Assembly: GCA_012520655.1 (NCBI GenBank)
Contig: JAAYNW010000008.1
Location: forward strand, 1-64,000
From: Clostridiales bacterium
Lineage (GTDB): Bacteria; Bacillota; Clostridia; Lachnospirales; Lachnospiraceae
Reading direction: 5' to 3'
Length of the DNA: 64,000 nucleotides
Under the pieces are notes generated by a model. It saw only the letters and a list, made by a program, of their open reading frames with translations. It had not been told where the DNA came from and did no database searches. This document shows positions 56,065 to 63,239 of the stretch, piece after piece. How positions within the stretch are numbered: the stretch's first letter is position 1; every line of letters begins with the position of its first letter. The position numbers and the translations under genes are program-made.

Positions 56065-56664
56065 ATGAAAAACATGAAACAGAGCAGAAAGACACGTTAC
56101 ACACAAATGGCTTTACAGGACAGTTTGGTAGAGCTTATGAAGCAAAAGCCGATTGCTAAGATAACGATAAAAGAGCTTTGCGAAAACGCGGATATTAATC
56201 GTACAACCTTCTATGCGCATTATACCGATCAATATGATCTGCTTCAAAAAATGGAGGAGGAATGTCTTTCTTTTGCAAGAGAGGCTATTTCCAATCTTAT
56301 TGGAGAAAAAGATCAAAATGAAATGATGAAACTTCTGGAAGAGGTTTTTGAATATATTATTGACAATAGAAATCATATTCGGATACTTATGAGCGAACAG
56401 GGTGATATCAATTTTCAAAAACAGCTATTTGCAATGATATATGAATCCTGTGGCATATCGCCATATCCGGATAAGAATGTCGATATGGGAACGAAGGAAT
56501 ATTATTTTATCTATGCGGTATCCGGAAGCGTAGGACTGCTCCAGCATTGGTTGAAGGATGACGTGATGAAACCAGCCAAGGAAATGGCTGAAACGATCTA
56601 TCGAATGGCTTGTTTTACACAGTTTACCGGGTGTTGTACCGTACAGTTGTCGGAAGACAGGTGA
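56065..56664 (+). CDS. TetR/AcrR family transcriptional regulator
   Basis: A 199-aa repressor. The N-terminal DNA-binding domain reads RYTQMALQDSLVELMKQKPI then AKITIKELCENADINRTTFY and AHYTDQYDLLQKM, a clear TetR helix-turn-helix. The C-terminal helical part should bind a ligand. The track start is 56002; ATG 56065 after GGGGAG is better. It is divergent from the ABC ATPase-permease genes, the usual place for a repressor of a drug- or peptide-type transporter. The 243-base gap between them presumably holds the operator, which I could not define. Confidence 0.9.
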   Translation: MKNMKQSRKTRYTQMALQDSLVELMKQKPIAKITIKELCENADINRTTFYAHYTDQYDLLQKMEEECLSFAREAISNLIGEKDQNEMMKLLEEVFEYIIDNRNHIRILMSEQGDINFQKQLFAMIYESCGISPYPDKNVDMGTKEYYFIYAVSGSVGLLQHWLKDDVMKPAKEMAETIYRMACFTQFTGCCTVQLSEDR

Positions 56665-56977
56665 AAGAAAGCATATCCAAAACCGGCAGCGTAAGATGGA
56701 AGAATCAATCTATGGTTTAAAAAATCTAATATGAGTACCAAGTAAACTTTAATACGTCAAAGTACCAAGTAAACTGCTATACTTTTACTTGACAAATAAG
56801 AGGTCAGGATATTATTATAGTTATAACAAATATATTTATATTGATATTTAATTCCGGTTGGACATATATTTTATAATAAATATATGTTTTCAAGATTTAG
56901 TTAGCTTAGGGTGGAGGCTTGGCGAAAGTTGTCTACTCTTTTATTATGTTAATACGTATGAAAGGAGTTGTAATTTT
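56665..56977. promoter_or_regulatory. Leader of the oxaloacetate decarboxylase operon
   Basis: A 313-base gap containing a direct repeat of AGTACCAAGTAAACT, a promoter (TTGACA at 56789-56794, 18 bases, TATTAT at 56813-56818) and a ~150-base untranslated leader. I recognise no known riboswitch in the leader. Confidence 0.55.
56734..56775 (+). repeat. Direct repeat AGTACCAAGTAAACT upstream of the decarboxylase promoter
   Basis: Two exact 15-base copies at 56734-56748 and 56761-56775, 27 bases apart start to start, ending 13 bases before the -35 box. An inverted 8-base part (TTTACTTG, 56784-56791) overlaps the -35. This looks like a regulator-binding array. Confidence 0.6.
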
Positions 56978-58372
56978 ATGAAAGTACACTTTACAGAAAC
57001 AGTATTGCGCGATGCAAACCAATCTCTTATCGCAACTCGTATGCCATTTTCCGATTATGAAGGAATATTAGAAGCGTTGGACAATGCCGGCTATTATTCT
57101 CTTGAATGTTGGGGTGGTGCAACCTTTGATTCCTGTCTTCGCTATTTGGGAGAAGACCCGTGGGAAAGACTTAGAAAAATAAAAGCAAAGGTAAAAAATA
57201 CAAAGTTGCAAATGCTTTTAAGGGGTCAGAACATACTCGGTTATAAGCATTATCCTGATGACGTAGTCAGAAAGTTCGTCGCTCGTGCAGTACAGAACGG
57301 AATAGATATATTGCGCATCTTTGATGCCTTGAATGATTTTCGAAATATCGAGGTAGCAATAGATGAAACGTTAAAGCAGGGTGCACATGCACAAGGGTGT
57401 ATCTGTTATACTACAAGTCCTATCCATAATTTGGACAAATATGCTACTATGGGAAAACAGTTGGAAGCGCTCGGAGTGAATTCTATTTGCATTAAAGATA
57501 TGGCTGGAATTATGGGACCCCAGGAAGCTTATGACTTAATAAAAGCGTTGAAGAGCAGTGTGAGTGTTCCTGTCTTTTTACATACTCATTCCACAACAGG
57601 ACTGGGTCCTATAACATATGCGAAAGCAATAGAGGCTGGCTGCGACGGAATTGATACGGCAATTTCTTCTTTTTCGGGAGGGACTTCACAGCCGGCGACA
57701 GAATCTTTGAATTATGCTGTTAAGCAAATGGGATATGAAACCGGTTTGAATGAGAAAGTGTTAAAAGAGATCAATGATTTCTTTAAGCCTTTAAAGGCAA
57801 AATATGTAGATTCCGGTTTGTTGGATTCATTTGTCATGGGAACGGAAACGGATGCCTTGGTATATCAGGTTCCGGGCGGTATGTTGTCCAATTTAATTGC
57901 GCAGCTGAAAGAGCAGAACGCCAGCGATAGACTGGAAGAGGTTTTAGCTGAAACACCGAAGGTAAGAAAAGATCTGGGATATCCCCCTCTTGTTACTCCT
58001 ATGAGTCAAATGGTCGGTGTGCAGGCGGCGATTAATGTGCTTACCGGCAAACGTTACGGGAATGTATCAAAAGAGATAAAGTCCTACCTCAGAGGAGAAT
58101 ACGGTCAGGCACCTGGTGAAGTAAATCAAGATCTTGTTCATAAAGTATTAGGAGAAGAGAAACCGATCACAATCCGCTTTGCCGATACCTTGGAGCCGGA
58201 GTTTGAGAAGATAAAGGCAGAACTGGGAAGCAAAGCCCGTAATGACGAGGATGTCCTTTCTTATATCGTATTTCCACAGATTGCGGAGAAGTTTTTTAAA
58301 GAGCGGGAAGAAAGAGAAAGCAGAACAGTGACTTATTCTATTATTAAGAAACAGGAGGATCCTATTGTATGA
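56978..58372 (+). CDS. oadA: Oxaloacetate decarboxylase alpha subunit (carboxyltransferase)
   Basis: A 464-aa carboxyltransferase that moves the carboxyl of oxaloacetate to biotin. The TIM-barrel shows TETVLRDANQSLIATRMPFS, LECWGGATFDSCLRYLGEDP, the carbamylated Lys motif CIKDMAGIM and VFLHTHSTTGLG with metal-binding His. The C-terminal PYC_OADA helical domain follows, but no biotin domain: it is a separate gene here. The track start at 56858 is too early; AAAGGAGT fixes ATG 56978. Related pyruvate carboxylase fragments share this domain, but the adjacent gamma and beta subunits decide for the decarboxylase. Confidence 0.93.
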   Translation: MKVHFTETVLRDANQSLIATRMPFSDYEGILEALDNAGYYSLECWGGATFDSCLRYLGEDPWERLRKIKAKVKNTKLQMLLRGQNILGYKHYPDDVVRKFVARAVQNGIDILRIFDALNDFRNIEVAIDETLKQGAHAQGCICYTTSPIHNLDKYATMGKQLEALGVNSICIKDMAGIMGPQEAYDLIKALKSSVSVPVFLHTHSTTGLGPITYAKAIEAGCDGIDTAISSFSGGTSQPATESLNYAVKQMGYETGLNEKVLKEINDFFKPLKAKYVDSGLLDSFVMGTETDALVYQVPGGMLSNLIAQLKEQNASDRLEEVLAETPKVRKDLGYPPLVTPMSQMVGVQAAINVLTGKRYGNVSKEIKSYLRGEYGQAPGEVNQDLVHKVLGEEKPITIRFADTLEPEFEKIKAELGSKARNDEDVLSYIVFPQIAEKFFKEREERESRTVTYSIIKKQEDPIV

Positions 58373-58686
58373 CCGTGTGGGAAGGCATTTTAGTAGCAAT
58401 ATTCTGTATATCGATGGTCTTTTTTGTTCTCATAGGATTGAGCCTGCTAATCAAAGGATTTAGTTTTATTCTGGGTATATTTTCAAGTCAAATGAAACAA
58501 GACACGACTCCTGTACCGGCTCAGTCTGAAACTGTCTTGGAAAATGAACTGTCATTGGGGATTCTCAAGCTGAAGGATGTGGACGAGCCGACGGCAGCCA
58601 TGATTATGGCGATTGTCAGTGATGAATCAGGAATTCCTCTGTCAGAGCTTTGTTTTAAATCCATAAAATTATTACGACAAGACTAA
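58369..58686 (+). CDS. Oxaloacetate decarboxylase gamma subunit (OadG family)
   Basis: A 105-aa small subunit with one N-terminal membrane helix (GILVAIFCISMVFFVLIGLS) and a short cytoplasmic tail. It holds the alpha and beta subunits together in the Na+-pumping complex. Its start overlaps the oadA stop by four bases (ATGA). The C-terminal half (DEPTAAMIMAIVSDESGIPL) resembles tails seen in clostridial OadG proteins. Confidence 0.8.
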   Translation: MTVWEGILVAIFCISMVFFVLIGLSLLIKGFSFILGIFSSQMKQDTTPVPAQSETVLENELSLGILKLKDVDEPTAAMIMAIVSDESGIPLSELCFKSIKLLRQD

Positions 58687-58714
58687 TGATTCTCAAGGAA
58701 TGGAGGAAAGATTG

Positions 58715-59101
58715 ATGATATATGTTGTGAGAATTAATGATAAGGAATATGAAGTTGAAGTGGAGAGAGGGCAGGCAAATCTTGTGAAGACAACGGAAGT
58801 TACAGCACATGAACCGGTGGCTGTTGTTCCTCAGCCTGCAGCCCCGGCAAGTGAAAAAGCAGCGCCGGTGCAAGCGGCATCTGCCCCGGCAGATTCTGTG
58901 ACAGCTCCTATGCCAGGAGTGGTCGTGGATATAAAGGTGACTTCCGGCAAAAGCGTAAAGCGAGGAGAGGTTTTGTTGATTTTGGAAGCTATGAAAATGG
59001 AAAATGAAGTGGTTGCACCTGCCGACGGAGTTGTCGGCCAGATATTTGTTTCAAAAGGAGCATCTGTGGCTGCCGGCGATCCATTAATTTCCATACAGTA
59101 A
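58715..59101 (+). CDS. Biotin carboxyl carrier protein of the decarboxylase
   Basis: A 128-aa biotinylated carrier. An N-terminal MIYVVRINDKEYEVEVERG segment is followed by an Ala/Pro-rich flexible linker and a biotinyl domain: TAPMPGVVVDIKVTSGKSVK, with the biotinylated Lys in EAMKMENEV. It shuttles CO2 from the alpha to the beta subunit. ATG 58715 follows GGAGGAAAGATTG; the track start 58700 overlaps the ribosome binding site. Confidence 0.92.
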   Translation: MIYVVRINDKEYEVEVERGQANLVKTTEVTAHEPVAVVPQPAAPASEKAAPVQAASAPADSVTAPMPGVVVDIKVTSGKSVKRGEVLLILEAMKMENEVVAPADGVVGQIFVSKGASVAAGDPLISIQ

Positions 59102-59113
59102 GGAGGAATGACT

Positions 59114-60250
59114 ATGTTTATTGAGGCCCTGCATGAAATATGGAAAACATCCGGTTTTATGGCACTTACATGGCAGCACGTAGTGATGATTATAGTTGCT
59201 TGCGTTTTGATTTATCTTGCTATTGTCAAGAAGTTTGAGCCATTATTGTTACTGCCGATTGCCTTTGGCGTATTGCTTGCAAATCTTCCGCTAGCAGGAT
59301 TGATGGCAGAGCCGGCAAGCGCTTCTGAAGCGGGAGGCTTGCTTTATTATTTATATTTAGGAGTAAAAAAAGGTATTTATCCTTCTTTGATTTTTTTGGG
59401 CATAGGAGCTATGACAGATTTCGGACCTTTGATTGCCAGACCAAGCAGCTTACTTCTTGGTGCAGGTGCACAGTTCGGTATTTGCATTGCCTTTGTTGTA
59501 GCGGTTGCGCTTGGGTTCGCACCGGAGGAGGCAGCATCTATAGCTATTATTGGCGGGGCAGACGGGCCGACAGCTATTTTCCTGACAACAAGATTGGCAC
59601 CTGAGTTGTTACCGGCCATAGCCATTGCCGCGTATTCTTATATGGCGCTTATTCCAATGATTCAGCCTCCTATTATGAAGGCTTTAACTACGAAAAAAGA
59701 AAGAGAAATAGAAATGTCTCAGCTGCGGGAAGTATCAAAGTTGGAAAAGATATGCTTTCCTATTGTAGTTACCATTGTGTGCGTGCTTCTTTTGCCTTCT
59801 GTTGCGCCGCTTATTGGTATGTTGATGCTGGGAAATCTGTTCCGTGAATCAGGCGTTGTTGAGCGTTTGTCCAATACGGCGCAAAATGCTTTGATTAATA
59901 TAGTTACGATATTCTTAGGCGTTACTGTTGGAGCCACTGCTGTAGCAGAGAATTTCTTGAGACCTGAAACTCTGAAAATAATCGGGCTTGGATTGATGGC
60001 TTTTATCTTTAGTACGGTAGGCGGACTTCTTTTAGGAAAATTAATGTGTTGGCTGACAAAGGGTAAGATTAATCCGTTGATTGGTTCGGCAGGAGTGTCG
60101 GCAGTACCTATGGCGGCACGAGTAGCACAGATAGAAGGACAAAAAGCTAATCCGGCGAATTTCTTATTAATGCATGCAATGGGGCCGAACGTAGCAGGTG
60201 TAATTGGCTCGGCAGTGGCGGCAGGTATTCTACTGTCTTTGTTCGGTTAA
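59114..60250 (+). CDS. oadB: Oxaloacetate decarboxylase beta subunit (Na+-pumping)
   Basis: A 378-aa membrane protein with about nine helices that decarboxylates carboxybiotin and exports Na+. The hallmark IIGGADGPTAIFLTTRLAPE lies in the middle, with MGPNVAGVIGSAVAAG near the end. It is shared by the beta subunits of oxaloacetate, methylmalonyl-CoA and glutaconyl-CoA decarboxylases; the OadA-type alpha subunit makes oxaloacetate the best guess. GGAGGA is too close to ATG 59108, so 59114 is preferred. Confidence 0.93.
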   Translation: MFIEALHEIWKTSGFMALTWQHVVMIIVACVLIYLAIVKKFEPLLLLPIAFGVLLANLPLAGLMAEPASASEAGGLLYYLYLGVKKGIYPSLIFLGIGAMTDFGPLIARPSSLLLGAGAQFGICIAFVVAVALGFAPEEAASIAIIGGADGPTAIFLTTRLAPELLPAIAIAAYSYMALIPMIQPPIMKALTTKKEREIEMSQLREVSKLEKICFPIVVTIVCVLLLPSVAPLIGMLMLGNLFRESGVVERLSNTAQNALINIVTIFLGVTVGATAVAENFLRPETLKIIGLGLMAFIFSTVGGLLLGKLMCWLTKGKINPLIGSAGVSAVPMAARVAQIEGQKANPANFLLMHAMGPNVAGVIGSAVAAGILLSLFG

Positions 60251-60369
60251 AAAATACGCCGCAGTGGAATCCATGTCAATACGGTACGGCTTTATGAAGA
60301 CCTTTGATTGATTCCTAAAGTGAAGCGTAAAGATAACGGTTATCGTGTTTTTACAGATTTTCGTATGGA
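60251..60369 (+). pseudogene. MerR-type regulator remnant
   Basis: Just after oadB the DNA reads GIHVNTVRLYEDL, a stop, then LIPKVKRKDNGYRVFTDF. This is the N-terminal winged-helix of a MerR regulator with an in-frame stop and no start or C-terminal part. A perfect terminator follows. Confidence 0.7.
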
Positions 60370-60374
60370 CCAAT

Positions 60375-60408
60375 AATAACACCAGACTTTGTTCTGGTGT
60401 TATTTTTT
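60375..60408 (+). terminator. Rho-independent terminator after oadB/MerR remnant
   Basis: AATAACACCAGA (60375-60386) pairs with TCTGGTGTTATT (60393-60404), followed by TTTTAT. It probably ends the decarboxylase operon. Confidence 0.85.
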
Positions 60409-60434
60409 ATAAAAAACCGGAGGAGATTCAGTGC

Positions 60435-60533
60435 ATGGAAACTACGATTGAAGTTAAAAACCTATGCAAATCTTTCGCCCATGTAAAAGAGGTAAAAAAT
60501 AGCATCAAACAGCAGCACTCGCTCTGCCGATAA
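60435..60533 (+). pseudogene. ABC transporter ATPase, N-terminal stub
   Basis: After CGGAGGAG, ATG 60435 opens METTIEVKNLCKSFAHVKEV, the first strand of an ABC ATPase, but the gene stops after 32 residues before any Walker A and runs into the 3' end of the methyltransferase gene. It is the remnant of a deleted transporter gene. Confidence 0.65.
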
Positions 60534-61146
60534 AATAAAAACCATTTGATTTATGCCCATTCATTGTAGTAAAAGTTAAATGCTCATAAACTATACAATT
60601 AAAATCTGCGAGTAAATGAAGAATCCAGTTTTCATCATGATGTCTGCAGACAGCCCCCTCCGGCAATTCGAATACACCATAATTTCCATATTTGGAGGCA
60701 AATTCAGCATAGCGCTTTCTGTTTCTTTCATCATCATTCAAAAGAAAGTCATTCACATATAATATACCGTTTGGCCTTAAAACTCTTTCAATTTCCTTGA
60801 TTAGCTTCTCCTGCTCGGAATTATTCTGAATACAAGTTAAGACTGCAAATAAAATAACCGCATCAATACTATGATCCGGAAAATCAATAGATTCCGTTAT
60901 TTTTGTTCTCAAATCTAAATAGGGGAATTGCTCTTTACCCCGTTCAATCATTCCACTTGAAAAGTCAATTCCTATTAAGTGCTGAAAACTGAGTTGATAT
61001 AATTCATTGAGGGTACGGCCATAACCGCATCCTACATCGAGAATTGAAGAATTTCTTCCGACATACTTTTTAAATTCAGCTGAATGAAAAGGAGTGGTGA
61101 ATTGCTTTATTGTTGATACCTGATTCCAATATTTTTTTTGGTCCAT
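60505..61146 (-). CDS. Class I SAM-dependent methyltransferase
   Basis: A 213-aa methyltransferase. Motif I is SILDVGCGYGRTLNEL, the acidic post-I loop LIGIDFSSGMIERG, and VILFAVLTCIQNN then VLRPNGILYVNDFLLND are motifs II and III. The substrate cannot be predicted; small-molecule methylation is usual for such free-standing proteins. Its 3' end overlaps the ABC stub, so a deletion event may have joined them. GAGGAC lies before ATG 61146. It is divergent from the Crp/Fnr gene, which starts 92 bases away. Confidence 0.85.
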   Translation of the reverse strand: MDQKKYWNQVSTIKQFTTPFHSAEFKKYVGRNSSILDVGCGYGRTLNELYQLSFQHLIGIDFSSGMIERGKEQFPYLDLRTKITESIDFPDHSIDAVILFAVLTCIQNNSEQEKLIKEIERVLRPNGILYVNDFLLNDDERNRKRYAEFASKYGNYGVFELPEGAVCRHHDENWILHLLADFNCIVYEHLTFTTMNGHKSNGFYFIGRASAAV

Positions 61147-61238
61147 TATAATGTCCTCCTTGCTTTTCTTGAATTATAACGTTATTTATGCTAAGCTACT
61201 ATGAGAAATCTCACATGCTTTTGTAGAAAGGACTGTTC

Positions 61239-61925
61239 ATGAAAAAGATAGTTCGGCAAAATCTTGTAGAAGAATATTACAATCACTTTCCTTTAACGGA
61301 TTTTTTTAATTTTGATATAACACCATATGCTTCGGTTGTTCAATTCGAAAGCGGCGAAATGATAATGCAGGAGGGGACCGCCCCTGCATATCTATATTAT
61401 CTAATTAACGGCAGAGCCAAATTGCTTCTGTCGCATGATAATGGACGTATGTCTCTAATTAATTTTTTAAATGCTCCTTGCTTTATCGGGGAAATGGAAT
61501 TAATCGGGGCACAAAATATGTCAAATGGAGTTACAGCCATTACAATATGTACCTGCTATGCAATAAACATAAACAGTTCCAGGAACAAAATACTGAAAGA
61601 TGTCAAATTTTTGAGCCACCTATGCCTTTTTCTTGGTCAAAAGGCAATAGGAAACACATACAATTACTCCCGTAATCAGTCTTACCCTTTGGATGTGCGT
61701 TTGGCAAATTTTATTTTACTCACTGCACAGAATGGGCATTATAGAGAGAAGCATACAGAATCGTCAGAATTCTTGGGGGTTACATATCGGCATCTTCTAT
61801 ATGTCCTGGCTGATTTTGTAAAGCGAGGCATACTTATAAAAACAAATAGTGGTTATTATATAAATGACGTGACCTATTTACAAAAATTAGCTAATTACGA
61901 AACTGATGTGATCAAAGTAACATGA
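61239..61925 (+). CDS. Crp/Fnr family transcriptional regulator (YeiL-like)
   Basis: A 228-aa regulator. The cyclic-nucleotide-like sensor domain shows VVQFESGEMIMQEGTAPAYL, YYLINGRAKLL and CFIGEMELIG. A C-terminal winged helix includes SSEFLGVTYRHLLYVLADFV and KRGILIKTNSGYY. The overall pattern recalls YeiL of E. coli. There is no N-terminal Fnr-type cluster of four Cys, so classic [4Fe-4S] O2 sensing is unlikely; scattered Cys (APCFIGE, ITICTCYA) remain. It precedes the hemerythrin operon on the opposite strand, which may be its target. Confidence 0.87.
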   Translation: MKKIVRQNLVEEYYNHFPLTDFFNFDITPYASVVQFESGEMIMQEGTAPAYLYYLINGRAKLLLSHDNGRMSLINFLNAPCFIGEMELIGAQNMSNGVTAITICTCYAININSSRNKILKDVKFLSHLCLFLGQKAIGNTYNYSRNQSYPLDVRLANFILLTAQNGHYREKHTESSEFLGVTYRHLLYVLADFVKRGILIKTNSGYYINDVTYLQKLANYETDVIKVT

Positions 61926-61931
61926 AACAAA

Positions 61932-61961
61932 ATACCGCCCAAACGAGACTATGGGCGGTAT
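61932..61961. terminator. Terminator between Crp/Fnr and hemerythrin genes
   Basis: ATACCGCCCA (61932-61941... first two bases AT/AA) pairs with TGGGCGGTAT (61952-61961) around a 10-base loop, between convergent genes. The U-tract is weak on both sides. Confidence 0.6.
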
Positions 61962-61994
61962 CCTGTGTTATAGTGGAAGTCCATCGATAATCTT

Positions 61995-62564
61995 CTATAG
62001 AAGTGAAGCAGAGTATTTCTCCTCTAATTCCTGTAAAATTTTTATATATGTTTCTTGAATCTGATTCATATCCGCTTCTGCCTCGAATGCTCTAACCCTT
62101 TGATCTACCGACTCAAGAACGTCCGGAGACAGATTTTTTTCCGCATAGGTATAGACGACGAGATTTTCCTTATCGATATGTCTTTGTAGTAAATTTGCGT
62201 ATCCCATGGCTTCGGTCACAATACCGAGCTTGGCTTCGGTTCGGGGATTGTCCTTATATTGATTGAGAGCTTTTTCCAGTTCCGAAATATGAAGCCGACC
62301 CATATCATGTTCTACCAGCATACCTTGCTTAATCAATTTGCTACCGATATCCCCCAGACGGTCGGTCATTTCCCGAAATAGGATTTGCTCTTCTTTGCCG
62401 TGATGATGTTTGTCGGCATAATTGCGCGCAAATTCAATTATCTTACGAAAATCACTATCGTTTACTTCCTGCCCATCCATAATTCCGCAGCAAGCCTTTT
62501 TTATCACTGTGAGAAGATTCAGAATATTATCATGTTCTTCCACCATTAATTTTACGCTGTACAT
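61995..62564 (-). CDS. Hemerythrin-like (HHE) domain protein
   Basis: A 189-aa four-helix protein with iron-ligand His/Glu in family positions: MVEEHDNILNLL, ADKHHHGKEEQILF, MLVEHDMGRLH and LLQRHIDKENLVVY. Such domains bind a diiron centre and sense or handle O2, NO or iron. No membrane or signalling domain is fused. AAAGGGG precedes ATG 62564, and the gene is six bases after the unknown 203-aa ORF, so they are co-translated. Confidence 0.9.
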   Translation of the reverse strand: MYSVKLMVEEHDNILNLLTVIKKACCGIMDGQEVNDSDFRKIIEFARNYADKHHHGKEEQILFREMTDRLGDIGSKLIKQGMLVEHDMGRLHISELEKALNQYKDNPRTEAKLGIVTEAMGYANLLQRHIDKENLVVYTYAEKNLSPDVLESVDQRVRAFEAEADMNQIQETYIKILQELEEKYSASLL

Positions 62565-62569
62565 ATTAA

Positions 62570-63181
62570 TTACCCCTTTCTGCTGATTTCATATTCATTG
62601 TTTTCTAAGCGGTGATACTCAAGGCCGCTGCGAATAAGAATTCCTTTAATAATTTCTGCCCGAAGTGTCTCGTATGCCGCAATATCACCGCCTACCTGAT
62701 CCCAATACTGACGCTGTACGTATTGCTCCTTTTGCCAAATGACTTTGTCTATGCCACGTTCTACCACATGGTTCACGTGGTCACAAGGCATACCATCCAG
62801 TAAGGAATCTTCCAGCACTTTGAAGGCATCGTCCGCCCCAACTCCATCTTGCAGAGCATGCTTTTCTCCGAATTGGAATGCAGTTTGCTTTAAGGCAGCC
62901 AGTCTGGAAGCATCTTCGTTTAACAGGGTGGTAACCAGGAAAGCCAACCGGGTTTCGCTGATTGCTATTTGCTGCTGCAGCCAGCCATGGATATTGGTCT
63001 GGTCAATAATTTCTTCCAATGGTCCCGACTCTAATTTGCCGCATATTGATTCCAGCTTTTGATCAGCTACAATTTCCCAGCCATTTTGTGCAGAAATATT
63101 CAGAATACTTCGGATCCACTCCTCCTGAAGCTGGATTTTGTTGTACAAACAGTAATGAATTGGTCCTAAAAAAGCGCTCAT
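62570..63181 (-). CDS. Conserved-looking protein of unknown function in the hemerythrin operon
   Basis: A 203-aa soluble protein I cannot assign to a named family. It opens MSAFLGPIHYCLYNKIQLQE, is helical and rich in Glu/Gln/His, and contains potential metal ligands (PIHYC; GMPCDHVNHVVERG; EKHALQDG). No membrane segment or nucleotide motif is seen. AAGGA precedes ATG 63181. It lies between the ABC-type ATPase (58 bases upstream) and hemerythrin (five bases downstream), so a role tied to a redox- or metal-linked process is plausible but unproven. Confidence 0.75.
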   Translation of the reverse strand: MSAFLGPIHYCLYNKIQLQEEWIRSILNISAQNGWEIVADQKLESICGKLESGPLEEIIDQTNIHGWLQQQIAISETRLAFLVTTLLNEDASRLAALKQTAFQFGEKHALQDGVGADDAFKVLEDSLLDGMPCDHVNHVVERGIDKVIWQKEQYVQRQYWDQVGGDIAAYETLRAEIIKGILIRSGLEYHRLENNEYEISRKG

Positions 63182-63239
63182 AATCTAATCCTTTCTTATA
63201 TCTATGGTATATTTTTTCCAATTATATGTTTATTATTTC

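Noticed and set aside
56820-56977. Riboswitch in the leader of the decarboxylase operon
   Set aside because: The leader is long enough, but I recognise no conserved core of a known class and no terminator-antiterminator pair.
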